This document shows, piece by piece, positions 18,901 to 26,613 of a DNA stretch of 64,000 nucleotides (position 1 is the first letter of the stretch; the number at the start of each line of letters is the position of its first letter). A model generated the notes under the pieces. It saw only the letters and a program-made list of their open reading frames with translations. It was not told where the DNA came from and did not search any database. The position numbers and the translations under genes were made by a program. The stretch covers positions 62,001-126,000 of the forward strand of contig LDYB01000020.1 of NCBI GenBank assembly GCA_001442985.1. Direction: 5' to 3'. The DNA comes from Armatimonadetes bacterium DC. Lineage in GTDB: Bacteria > Armatimonadota > Fimbriimonadia > Fimbriimonadales > GBS-DC.

Positions 18901-19334
18901 GTGAGAGGGGTGTCAGCGGAGGGTACATAGACAAAGATACGGTAGTAGCCCGGGCGCAGGTTGCTGCTAAACCATGTGAACGCTACAGGATTCCGCCCCG
19001 GCACAGGACTACAGACGGCGAAGCGATACGGCTCGCTCGTGTTGGGGTCTTCTTTGTAGGCGTCGGAGGCGGGATTGAGGGGCACCTCCCATGCTCCTGC
19101 AGGAGTGAAAGTTGTGCCCGCGGAGTCGTTATCCACAATCACGGGAGCCGTGAGCGTGTCCACGAAGGGGTAGGTCCACACCAGTCGCAGGTTCACGGAG
19201 CTGCCTGCGGAGTTGGTGGTCACGCCTGTGCGAGCGTTGTTCCCGCGATGGGTTTGCCAGCTATCCTGCGCCAGCGCCACGCTGAGCGCCAGCACCAGCG
19301 CCAATCCAACACCATTTCGCCAAATCGCTTTCAT
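12993..19334 (-). CDS. Giant secreted protein with golvesin-like and PQQ-type beta-propeller domains
   Basis: A 2113-aa exported protein. The signal peptide (MKAIWRNGVGLALVLALSVALAQ) follows an ATG at 19334 with GGAGG 9 nt upstream. Two golvesin/Xly-type modules are recognisable: about residues 60-235 (IYINQQTGGWIPLGDTPF ... VVADAVRFVPD) and 300-440 (LRIDQRNGGRWVRLNNVPV ... VIADAIRVE). Propeller repeats of the BamB/PQQ kind (VVNGSRRWVVVFGAENGRVYCLDALG, GRIYFTTGGVEGGRIYAINTSG) lie near 240-310 and 440-820. The C-terminal half is beta-rich with an Asp/Asn-rich VDTNNNGRFDG motif near 1150 and DxxxGxIxF strands near 1790-1830. It follows the 1536-aa gene by 29 nt. It probably works at the cell surface; no catalytic motif is evident. 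Confidence 0.8.
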   Translation of the reverse strand: MKAIWRNGVGLALVLALSVALAQDSWQTHRGNNARTGVTTNSAGSSVNLRLVWTYPFVDTLTAPVIVDNDSAGTTFTPAGAWEVPLNPASDAYKEDPNTSEPYRFAVCSPVPGRNPVAFTWFSSNLRPGYYRIFVYVPSADTPLTPPRDYARYAEYKVTDSTGVEQKIYINQQTGGWIPLGDTPFYYDGTNPIRVTLTNLIVSDSPDYVDPDDPNFPNVIFPIVVADAVRFVPDYGTTKASPVVIRNPLNPSNHLVYVANGNGTVTCLESTPSGTLRVRWTFRVPTDPQTVGGQIYDDRDPSIFTAGGFFSNTDLSDAYDTLYHAAEPTDDPGATVRAYWRIRVPTDGLYYVYAWFPSEANNAQQAQYLIEHEDGLLNLRIDQRNGGRWVRLNNVPVRFLQNQTYEISVTNFSPEDVRLGSRRVIADAIRVESAEGGQNGVYTTPAVGNVVVNGSRRWVVVFGAENGRVYCLDALGDGQNGTLPGQTRTYWAVKPNLSGPFSFASPLIIEDKNLVVIGNSAGRVFAINTNLSDPNDESDFLRWQFAIGTGAFYSTPAYDGSTVYIGSVEGGGLFGRLYALDPDTNDDSLRMRWAYPPLDQPAVEPITTTPAVANGRIYFTTGGVEGGRIYAINTSGTLVWQRPAASAPLNTLINFLYSSPLVVQVDYNRNGNPIEVLYVATQSGRVIALEAATGNLLYISENLGGAVFSSPVFTNVVDTDRTGAQFGSIPAVVVGVNNGQLLALYADNRLNSRNGKAFEGWDLYADTLFSSPAVLDNWLYLSDDAGVTYAFNVVGTITGGQLEDIGIIQTPEPERTDTTPTSDYSKLKVTVTDDKALFEQVRSGTLGPHQVPPKWRDAFDWGETFYVIVWNFKSNRAPQVQVVGPGITREERAGGTLLTLDARLVPDENYPNVALYEFRVNPSGQNFWTPGKGFELQIRAGGTSWQSDLDFTTPEIDRPSTSDPANSTEPGDPGDPGSLIGDAGWRFGVANPLAISGVGVVGDNADPRLNLAQGNDGIPVSANFGNNSPIANGEHGKQVTGQFRVRDRRDPTRAGGRLNARVFVNDLRWQGGATAVINPLPWEILPSWLNSSPDYPDIPARRVKTQVQGGTDLQRASYTLSIDWTPVVVQVDIPRYQPPNSLGYLSDKNFVYVDTNNNGRFDGLQLGAIDVNATRSEAYRQIQIATIVRPDPRMVVEEQTIDFGSLPGGFGFSWNTLLPSDPNSAFRPDNPIFAPYWKTFTVRNEGNLNLYPVRMGKAFNSASGTVLFGSDVTGATMPAYTVVHSTLDERFWLPRPENAEFTTNPFYTPTGGRQPYPILQKPQVGDFAPTVLSLPTLPPRRDPNIPIPPDAQPKLPRIAIAIPPFQPMGVYVAQLAPYAGSDATGIVGNADPIATPPVRLSVRVRETQLTGSTNRGVQPMIDTPPAQNAPKLSDLTPTAFRDPNTGRMHLYWSSNRNNPNRPGQFFLYHAPFEWNGQGTLFNGLRTTNGWVPVQSDRWSQPEGPFPNDPSGNLFATALNLGRTLTSEEAATIKHINPVAYMTNPNTAWLFWTGEVTLRNQPYSLLFYAPVSPATGAVIGNVQAVPLDPAVPRSRPAITGVPGEGHWLFYVAAPSGKKQVYAISSRGDNFTNWRREQLVPISQVMRSVESVSAQVYPVLPTDDARPFYVADLVLTGTVGNASEILLQRFMVDPNNGNLLAFNDNRAINLLRRQYGRNTADSLLDTLLPMVPEEVAQKDADQNVWRVRHLDWVRLGQEWNADPTRLDLDIKVNGVSVIVDPTNPTGMQTPVEDPETGIIQFRYMVPGPNNTRLDRGIISVDPRNGTIRFVNFAPGTRDIVSVTYRPRVYRLTAPTSAATGTYSQVFTVLQTVKNPRHNANDPARSPVRKGPENGVCAPSDRPPVDRLWVFFRRAGTPPNPQGNFFYKTLRPGIRLGTTIATVRGGLPLQTGGFILAFGTNHATLRPTGNNPAGASIGFYEYDANRGIVFFTTEDLGKEVEVRFLTFVRDANGQVTGVEERTVVERVRWIDEGNLPGESPEYTSAVPIDLPTNELYLWALPNLEFRKQGDPTLDEAYGGLDEMLLLFWSSTRNGVPELYGGALHPRFTISIFDRGD

Positions 19335-19363
19335 AGAGTTTCGCCTCCACCACGCAATCATCG

Positions 19364-22300
19364 TTAAAACCCCCTGTCGGCAGAAGACGGCTTGCGCAGG
19401 GGCGACGAGCCGCTCATCGCCGGACGATCCGCCGTACTCCAGAGAATAGAAGACGGTCCAAACCCGTAGAGCGTGCCATCCGATAAACTGGTGTCGTTCG
19501 GGTCATAGTCGTCCGCTTTGATTTCCAGCACCTCTCCCGGAAAGACACGCTCTTCCTGCTGATTGCCATTTTGCACCAGCGTCGCGCCCGAATACTGGTT
19601 TACAATCAGCACATTGCCGTTGAACAGGTAGCGCGCCTGCCGCGGCTTGAACAGGATTGGCTGGAGCGGCAGGTTATCGCTACCCCGCACCAGGTCCAGC
19701 CCATCGAAACGCCGCCGCAGGGCATAACTGTAGGCTTCGTTGGTCACCATCCATGAGACGGGCGCTGTGTCGGTGATGGTTCCCGAAGTGGGAATTGCCA
19801 GCTCATAGACGCCCGTGCTGGTGGTCAGGAGCAGATAGAGTCCTGCGTTGCCTTGCCCTGTGGCGGAGCGGCGCGCCGTATCGATGGCGACTGGTCCGAG
19901 GATCGGCACGATGCGCCCATCGGGCAGCTGCATCTTGCGAATGTAGAGGGTGCGGTCTGCCAGCTCAATTGTAATCATGCCTGCTTCGGGGGTGGCAGGG
20001 TCTGTGTTGGGCGAGCCACTATTGCCCGCAAGCGTGCCTTCCACTGCCACATTTTGCACCAGCGTCGCGAAGCCCACCCGAATCTGGCTGCCATCCCAGT
20101 ATTCGAATCGTTGCGCGGAGACATACTTATACTGGCGCCCCAGAATGGTGGCGGGGGTCATCCAGTAAAGCACGCCGAGCATCGCCCCCAGTTGCGGATG
20201 TTGCACGGGCGGACCAATCTCGAAAGTTCTGGGGTTCACCTGATAGCGATCCACGATATCCACCACGCGGTTGTTGCCCGCGTCGCTGATGGTGTAGTGG
20301 ATCCAGTATTCCAGCGGCAGCCGATACAGGTAGGGATTGCGGCTTTCGGGCACGAATTCGGTCCAGACGGTTACATCCGTGGGGTTACGCAGGGTGTCGG
20401 GCGTGCCGCTGACATAGTTGGAGCTGGGCGCACGGGCTGGGTCGCGCAGGTCAATCTTGCCCGTAATGCGCCCCTGAGCGTCGTATTGCGGCACCACATC
20501 GGGCAGGAATCGGGTGATGGTGCGCAGCTCGTAGCCAGCGCGGTCTATAATCGCCACGCGGTTACGTTCTGGCTCCACAATCAGCAGTTCATTATCGCCG
20601 TAGCGGTAGACGCGGGCGTTCGGCGTGAGCGCATACTTCGCTTTGCTGGGCACAAACGCGCCCGAAGGAATCTCGAGCTGGGTGTTTTCGGTCGCCCACA
20701 CCACGCGCCCCGCGCTGTCCACCTCCACGATGCGTCCTTCGTCAGCGATCAGCGTGCCCTGACGCGCGTAGGCGTGCAGTCCTTCGCTGGAGCCGACCAC
20801 CAGCGCGCCCTCGCCTGCATAAATCGGCGAGACCTGCCCGCCCAGCCGCAGCGTCTCCGCAAAGCGCGTAATGAACTCGCGGAAGAAGGCGAACGGGTTG
20901 CGACTGAGCGCCGATTCGTCCACCAGATCGTCAATATAGGGCCAGCGGATAATGGAGCGATAGCCCTGCGACACATAGGGGATGGTGCCTGCCTGCGCTT
21001 TGCGTGCTGGCAGGTTCGGTTGCAGGCGATACGGGTCAGCGCCCAGCGCCAGAATACCGCTTCCGGGCGGCGAGTTGGGGAACTGCGCCACCACAGGCAG
21101 GTACACATTATCGCCCACCACCACAGGCGGACCCTGCGCCTGCACGCCGAACAGCACCGCATACCAGCGCAGGTTGTTCCAGTTGCCTGCGATTTTGTCA
21201 GGGTCCACCACAAACGGCGCCTCGGTGCCGACCGTTACGACCACGGGCTGCGAAATGCTCAGCACATTGTCCAGCAGGTTCACCGTGCCGCCCGAGCTGG
21301 ACTGTGCGAAAGCCGTGAAGCGAATCTGCCCGCGCGTGTAGTCTACCAGCAGCAACGGGTTCGGGTTGCCCTCCGAGTAGCTGATGTTGGAAGAAACATT
21401 GTATATCTTTTGAGGTCCAGAGCGCCCATAATCGCGCTGGGAAATCTGGAGGTTGGTGCCCGAAGTGATGGGGGCGCCCAGATCAATCGCGAAGTTGTTC
21501 TGCTCGGCGTCAAAGGCGAGCAGAATGGTGTAGGGAAGCACGATCGGTCCAAGACGCACCTGCCCTTCGCCGAGCGCATAAATCGCGCCGTCGTAGTAGA
21601 CAGGGGCGTACCGGAAGGTGAAGTTCATTGCGCGGTTGTTCGGGTTAACCGAATGGTTGAATTGCACGAAGCTCCCCAGAAACCCATCCAGCACAGCGTT
21701 CGGCTCTTTCCAGAGGGTTGCGCCGTCCACAGCCCATTCTGAGCCACCGCGCAGAATCTGCACATAGCCGCCGTGCGACTGCCAGCGCCACAGCACCATC
21801 GAGCCGCCGCGTGCGCCACCACGGGGCGGGGTCTGTTCCAGCAGCGCGATCAGGTTACCGTTGGCAATATTCGGGTCGGTAGACTCCGTGCCAGTGGTGA
21901 TATACAGCACACCGTTGGGACCGAGCGTGATCCCCTGCAGTTTGTTCGGGGGCACAGGTTCATTCCCCGAAGAAGGGGGCAGCTGCGCGAAGGAGCGGAA
22001 CATCACGCCCGAATTCGTGGTGCGCGCCCAGTCGATGTAGTAGTCGATAAAGAAGCGATAGCCGCTGAGCGGTCCACTATAGAACACGCGCCCTGATTCC
22101 CCGGGCGTGGCGGATTCGTCTGAGAAAGTTACCAGACCGGAATCGGTGATGTCTTCCAGCAGCCCCTGTGCTTCGTCATACCGGTAAACTCGCGGGCGCA
22201 AGGGGCGGAGCGCTGGGTCTGCTGCGGAGGGCACGAACATGAACGCTTGCCCCGTAATGCGACAGCGCAGATGTCCCAGATAAGTGCCGTCGTTGGCGCG

Positions 22301-23974
22301 CGCAGGGGTCAGCACTTCGCCGCGTGCGCCGATCCAGAAAGATTGCACGCCCTCGTTGGTGTTGCCAGAACCGCTCGGTGGCTCGCGTCGGCTCCCATAG
22401 TAAAGCACAATATCGTCGCCACCGCCCACGCCGCGGTTGGGTACCATGCCAGCCACCACAGGCAGGAGCCATGTGCCGCTGGCACCCCCACTCCGCGGCT
22501 GATACCACTGGGGCGGAAATGCATTACTGGATTGCACCACCTGCGGGTTGCGCCCATCGCCCAGCGCCACGGCGTAGAACCCGGTCGCCATGACCGTGCC
22601 TGCGGAGTGATAGGAGGGCACAACCAGCAGCGTGTTGTCAATCAGCACAGGTGCAGGCAGGCGCCCATCAGGCAGCGAGGGGATGCTACCCCCCACTGGA
22701 TTACTTACTTGCCACACGCGCTGACCTGCGGGGAGAATAATCCCCGTAGACGGATCGCGTGGGAGCGCCCAGTAGCCTTCCACGCTCGTCCCCACCAGCA
22801 CAATCACCTGAGTGCCGCTGGGCGTTTCGGCAATAATCGGGGCGGAAGCTTGCCCGCTCAGCGCAACCTCCCACACCTTGTCGTAGGTTTTGCCTTCTGC
22901 CATATCGCGTATGCCGTCGTCGGCAAGTCCGTCGCCGTCCAGGTCGCGGCTGGGTTGCATGTCGTAGCAGACGAGCTTGCCACCTGTCGTGGCGAAGAGC
23001 AAGCCGCCATAAATCACGGCGCCGTCACGGGGGGTGAGGGTTTCATCTTTGTTGCGCCAGCGCACGCCCAGCGGTGCGCCATACTGATCGCCAATCGCGT
23101 TTGCGCCGCGCAGGTTCACATTCGGCGCAATGCTGCTGCCTGCCCAGCGGACGATGTTATAGGCGAACTTGAGGTCTAAATCGGGTACTGCTTCCAGCAG
23201 GGTTTCGCGCGCGCGGGGCGCCATCGCGCCGCTACGGGTAATAAAGGGGCGGTTGAGTGCCGACGCCACGCCCGCGGCGCTGACCACAATCCGCCCAGAG
23301 CCGTAGGTGCATGCCGCAATCACGGGTCCGCTGGCATCGGCGGCGACAATCTGCAACGGCGGGCGACCGCCTGTAATCAGATTCAGGCGCCCGTCCATCA
23401 ATCCACGCCCACGCAAGCCTACCTGCGCAATCTCGCCTGGCGAAAGCCGATAGTATCCGTTCAGTAGCGGATGGTTCAAATTAATCGTCGTGATGGGGCT
23501 GAGACCGCCCGTTATCTCCACATCGGGGAAGTAGAGGCGGATATTGCCCGCAGGTGGGGCAGGAACATAGGGTTTATCAATCCATAACACGCCGCCCGCC
23601 TCCACGAAGCGGCGCAGTTTGGCGAAAATTTCGGGAGTCATGAAGCGCCAGTCGGTGCGGCTCAATAGCAGCACACGATAGCGCGTGATCTCGGTGTCGC
23701 TGATGGTGTGAAGGTTGACCTCCCAGTAGGCAGCCTGGTCGCGTGTGGTGCCCGCAGGCGCGTACGGGTTGAGGAAAGTCAGCCCCAGCGGCTTGACATC
23801 GTTACGACGCTCCAGCACATAAAAGGTGTAGTGGTCGCGCACATTGAGGTCGTTTTCGCCGAACTTGCCGACCCCCGCATAGATGGGCACGGTGCGCGCT
23901 TCATAGCCGCGCCCGTCGGCAAAGCCAGTAGCCACCAGCAAACAGGCTCCGATCAGCAAACCGATTCGTCGCAT
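19364..23974 (-). CDS. Large secreted beta-propeller protein with an N-terminal GATase-like domain
   Basis: A 1536-aa exported protein. A signal peptide (MRRIGLLIGACLLVATGFADG) starts at the ATG at 23974, about 9 nt after GGGGAG; another ATG at 23983 abuts the ribosome site and is less likely. Residues about 25-260 resemble the DUF4159/glutamine-amidotransferase-like fold seen in secreted proteins (YRVLLLSRTDWRFMTPEIFAKLRRFVEAGGVLWID). Then come propeller-like repeats with Gly/Asn-rich turns (GGLLFATTGGKLVCYD, GVLYITTGTESTDPN, SPIYAGEGALVVGSSEGLHAY). A calcium-loop-like SRDLDGDGLADDG lies near residue 350 and a DYTRGQIRF strand near 880. It sits between the PilX-like gene and the giant golvesin protein in one transcription unit. 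The function is unknown; a surface or scaffold role is inferred. Confidence 0.75.
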   Translation of the reverse strand: MRRIGLLIGACLLVATGFADGRGYEARTVPIYAGVGKFGENDLNVRDHYTFYVLERRNDVKPLGLTFLNPYAPAGTTRDQAAYWEVNLHTISDTEITRYRVLLLSRTDWRFMTPEIFAKLRRFVEAGGVLWIDKPYVPAPPAGNIRLYFPDVEITGGLSPITTINLNHPLLNGYYRLSPGEIAQVGLRGRGLMDGRLNLITGGRPPLQIVAADASGPVIAACTYGSGRIVVSAAGVASALNRPFITRSGAMAPRARETLLEAVPDLDLKFAYNIVRWAGSSIAPNVNLRGANAIGDQYGAPLGVRWRNKDETLTPRDGAVIYGGLLFATTGGKLVCYDMQPSRDLDGDGLADDGIRDMAEGKTYDKVWEVALSGQASAPIIAETPSGTQVIVLVGTSVEGYWALPRDPSTGIILPAGQRVWQVSNPVGGSIPSLPDGRLPAPVLIDNTLLVVPSYHSAGTVMATGFYAVALGDGRNPQVVQSSNAFPPQWYQPRSGGASGTWLLPVVAGMVPNRGVGGGDDIVLYYGSRREPPSGSGNTNEGVQSFWIGARGEVLTPARANDGTYLGHLRCRITGQAFMFVPSAADPALRPLRPRVYRYDEAQGLLEDITDSGLVTFSDESATPGESGRVFYSGPLSGYRFFIDYYIDWARTTNSGVMFRSFAQLPPSSGNEPVPPNKLQGITLGPNGVLYITTGTESTDPNIANGNLIALLEQTPPRGGARGGSMVLWRWQSHGGYVQILRGGSEWAVDGATLWKEPNAVLDGFLGSFVQFNHSVNPNNRAMNFTFRYAPVYYDGAIYALGEGQVRLGPIVLPYTILLAFDAEQNNFAIDLGAPITSGTNLQISQRDYGRSGPQKIYNVSSNISYSEGNPNPLLLVDYTRGQIRFTAFAQSSSGGTVNLLDNVLSISQPVVVTVGTEAPFVVDPDKIAGNWNNLRWYAVLFGVQAQGPPVVVGDNVYLPVVAQFPNSPPGSGILALGADPYRLQPNLPARKAQAGTIPYVSQGYRSIIRWPYIDDLVDESALSRNPFAFFREFITRFAETLRLGGQVSPIYAGEGALVVGSSEGLHAYARQGTLIADEGRIVEVDSAGRVVWATENTQLEIPSGAFVPSKAKYALTPNARVYRYGDNELLIVEPERNRVAIIDRAGYELRTITRFLPDVVPQYDAQGRITGKIDLRDPARAPSSNYVSGTPDTLRNPTDVTVWTEFVPESRNPYLYRLPLEYWIHYTISDAGNNRVVDIVDRYQVNPRTFEIGPPVQHPQLGAMLGVLYWMTPATILGRQYKYVSAQRFEYWDGSQIRVGFATLVQNVAVEGTLAGNSGSPNTDPATPEAGMITIELADRTLYIRKMQLPDGRIVPILGPVAIDTARRSATGQGNAGLYLLLTTSTGVYELAIPTSGTITDTAPVSWMVTNEAYSYALRRRFDGLDLVRGSDNLPLQPILFKPRQARYLFNGNVLIVNQYSGATLVQNGNQQEERVFPGEVLEIKADDYDPNDTSLSDGTLYGFGPSSILWSTADRPAMSGSSPLRKPSSADRGF

Positions 23975-23992
23975 AAGTGTCATCTCCCCACC

Positions 23993-26599
23993 TTACGGTC
24001 TGATATCCCCTGCGAAAATCGGGTTCGGGCACACAGGCAGGCGCGGAATGGGCGGCAGGATGTTGCCCGGATGGGCGTACAGCGGGTCGGCAGGGTTCGC
24101 CGTGTACGCCGTGCGAATCGGTTGACCGCCCACCACCGGGTTACGGAAAATGGGGTCATAGCGCATCAGCAGGTTGACGGCATAGCGCCCGTTGTTGCCG
24201 TCGTGGAAGTAGCGCCGGTGCGCCAGCGGAATTTCCTCGCCGGAGTTGCCGTACTCACGCGGGATCCAGCCCCACTTGCGCAGCCACTCGGTCTGGTCGC
24301 CCACCCGTGCCGTGTAGTTTTCCGCAATCGCGCCTTCAATCGTGATTCGGATATCCAGCGGCTCGCCATAGAAGGGGAACTCGGGCGAGGCGACTCCCAG
24401 CAGGCGTCGGTCGCGCTGTTGCGCGTTCTCGCGCGTGTCCTGCGGGTTCGTGTTGAACCAGTAGCCCGGGATTACGAAGAAGCTCCCCTCCTGCGCGAAG
24501 AGCGCCGCCTGAATCTTGATGTCCAGCGGCTGAATCGCCGCCGCGCTCAACCGATAGGGCTTGTTGTCCGTTGGGAAACGGAAATTGTCGATGTTCGAAA
24601 TCGGCTGCAGCTGGAACTGGAGCATGTTCACCACGCCGGGCGTCGTGTTGAACGCCGTTATCGGCGTCAGCGGGAAGGCAATCTTCTCGTAGTTCGGGTA
24701 GACCTGCAACGAGGTAAGCCCCAGCGGATAGACATACGACGGAAAGCCCGGAATGTTGAACAGATAGAACGGGTTCGTTAGCTGCGAGGGGTTCACCAGC
24801 AGGTTGATAAAGGAAGCGTCGCCGCCCGCCGCATGGCGCACATAGAGGCGCAGTTGATTCGCGTAGGGCGTGGGGTCTTCGCCAAAGCTGAACAGCAGGC
24901 GCATCGGCTGGTCGGGCAGAATCTCGAAGAAGTAGGGCGCTTCGGCGTTGAACGGGTCGCCTTCCGCCACGCCGGGGCTATCCGCCGAGCGATACAGGAA
25001 CTGCGTGGTGTTGATGCACACATAGTCGCGGGCAATCACCGCCAGCGCCGAGCGTTCGTCGCCCTTGACAAGGTTGCCCTCAATATAGGCAGTGCCGTTG
25101 GTGACAATCGTAATCTGGCGTCCGGAGGGGATGCGCCCCCGAATGCGCACATTGCCCTCGGCGTAAATCACGCCGTTGAAAGGCACACGGAACTGGGCGC
25201 GTTCGCTGGGGGGCAGGCTCTCCACAATCTCGTTGGTGAGCGTGTTGTCCTGCGGGTTGTTCGGGTTCACGAACTGGAACGCCAGCGTCTTGATGTTGGT
25301 GGGTGCGCCTGTAAGCGGATTGTACCACACATCGCGCGGGTTAGACTGGTTGCGGGTGATACGGAAGCCCTGCGCCCTGACGATCCCGTTCTCCACAACC
25401 TCTATCAGTTCAATATAGGCGCCGGGGGGCTCATAGAAGGGACCGTTCCAGTAGCGGGAGTTGCCGGGCTTGAGCCAGTCGTTGCGGAGCGTGTAGCCGC
25501 CCAGCACGCCCTGACTTTCGCGCTGGATATCGTCGGCGTTATTGATATAGATGCCGCGCCCATAGCCATAGATTCCTGTGTTGAACCAGCTGCCGTTGGG
25601 GCGCTGGCGCCAGATGCCGGAATCGCGCGTGGCGGCGACATAGCGCGGGCGGTCGGTGGCAGGGTCTACGGTATCCATGCGTGGCGGCTCCAGGTACGGA
25701 ATCGTGCGCGGGTAGCCGTCTGCCGCGGTCAGTGGACGCCCATCGCGATACAGCCCTCCTGCCGTAATGAAGTTCGGGTTGTTGCTGGGCAAAACGGGTA
25801 CTGTCGTGGCGCCCGTGCCATTCGCAATCACCAGTGTTACCTGGGTGGGTACATTTTCGTTGTGCAAAATCTCGCCTGCCACATAGACGCGCTCGCCCAA
25901 ATCAGGGTTCAAGCCAATCTGCACATTGCCGCTCCAGCGCAGGTTGCCGTTCACATAAATCGAGCCGCCCCCTACGCCGTTGCCGTTGACCTCGCCCAGA
26001 ATCAGCCGGAACGGCACGCCCAGCCCGATATCTTCGGCGCCCAGATCCATGATGTCGCCGCGCTGGTCGCGGTTCATCACGAAGCGCAGGTAGTCGATGG
26101 TGCCAATCTGGATGTAGGCGGCGCGTTCGGCACGGTTCCCCCTCTGATCCTCTGTGAAGGTCGTGGGGTCGTTCTCGTCAATCAGCCCCACGCGCCCCAC
26201 CGATTCCACTTTAATCACGGGCTGGCGGTGAACGGGTCCTGAGGGCTGGTAAGAGACCCGAATCAGCGCACGCCCGTTCGCGAAGTTGATTCGGGTGAAC
26301 CCGCCTGTGCCATCGGCTGGATTATAAGGCTTAATCCAGAAGTAGTCGGGGTCTCTGGGGTTTGTGGAGTTGGTGGGGATGGGGCGCCAGTCGGCGCCGA
26401 ACTCGCTGTTGACCAGCTGATCCACGGCATAGCGGATGCCTGCTTCCGCGAAATAGTCGGCGCTGAGCCGCTCGCGCGCCGTGCGCACATTCAGCAGGTT
26501 CCGTGCGATGACCGAGATGAACACCCCGCCCAGCACCAGCAGCACAAAGCTCACCAGCAGGGCAATCACCAGAGTCTGTCCCAAATGCGTTCGTCTCAT
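23993..26599 (-). CDS. Oversized PilX-like pseudopilin
   Basis: An 868-aa protein. The N-terminus (GQTLVIALLVSFVLLVLGGVFISVIARNLLNVRTARERLSADYFAEAGIRYAVDQL) is one long hydrophobic helix followed by the AEAGIRYA segment typical of PilX_N/GspK-like minor pilins, which lack the full FTLxE signature. GspK caps are normally about 300-330 residues, so this one is unusually large. The rest is beta-rich with repeated polar strand-turn units (GGGSIYVNGNLRWSGNVQIG, GVIYAEGNVRIRGRI), resembling right-handed beta-helix or bactofilin-like repeats. The ATG at 26599 has a GAGGTGA site. It is fourth of the four pilin-like genes and lies 14 nt after the PilW-like gene. Confidence 0.75.
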   Translation of the reverse strand: MRRTHLGQTLVIALLVSFVLLVLGGVFISVIARNLLNVRTARERLSADYFAEAGIRYAVDQLVNSEFGADWRPIPTNSTNPRDPDYFWIKPYNPADGTGGFTRINFANGRALIRVSYQPSGPVHRQPVIKVESVGRVGLIDENDPTTFTEDQRGNRAERAAYIQIGTIDYLRFVMNRDQRGDIMDLGAEDIGLGVPFRLILGEVNGNGVGGGSIYVNGNLRWSGNVQIGLNPDLGERVYVAGEILHNENVPTQVTLVIANGTGATTVPVLPSNNPNFITAGGLYRDGRPLTAADGYPRTIPYLEPPRMDTVDPATDRPRYVAATRDSGIWRQRPNGSWFNTGIYGYGRGIYINNADDIQRESQGVLGGYTLRNDWLKPGNSRYWNGPFYEPPGAYIELIEVVENGIVRAQGFRITRNQSNPRDVWYNPLTGAPTNIKTLAFQFVNPNNPQDNTLTNEIVESLPPSERAQFRVPFNGVIYAEGNVRIRGRIPSGRQITIVTNGTAYIEGNLVKGDERSALAVIARDYVCINTTQFLYRSADSPGVAEGDPFNAEAPYFFEILPDQPMRLLFSFGEDPTPYANQLRLYVRHAAGGDASFINLLVNPSQLTNPFYLFNIPGFPSYVYPLGLTSLQVYPNYEKIAFPLTPITAFNTTPGVVNMLQFQLQPISNIDNFRFPTDNKPYRLSAAAIQPLDIKIQAALFAQEGSFFVIPGYWFNTNPQDTRENAQQRDRRLLGVASPEFPFYGEPLDIRITIEGAIAENYTARVGDQTEWLRKWGWIPREYGNSGEEIPLAHRRYFHDGNNGRYAVNLLMRYDPIFRNPVVGGQPIRTAYTANPADPLYAHPGNILPPIPRLPVCPNPIFAGDIRP

Positions 26600-26613
26600 C
26601 GTCGGTCACCTCT

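Noticed and set aside
19853-21742. A 629-codon plus-strand frame opposite the 1536-aa gene
   Set aside because: It is antisense shadow; the opposite strand encodes a secreted protein with signal peptide and repeats.
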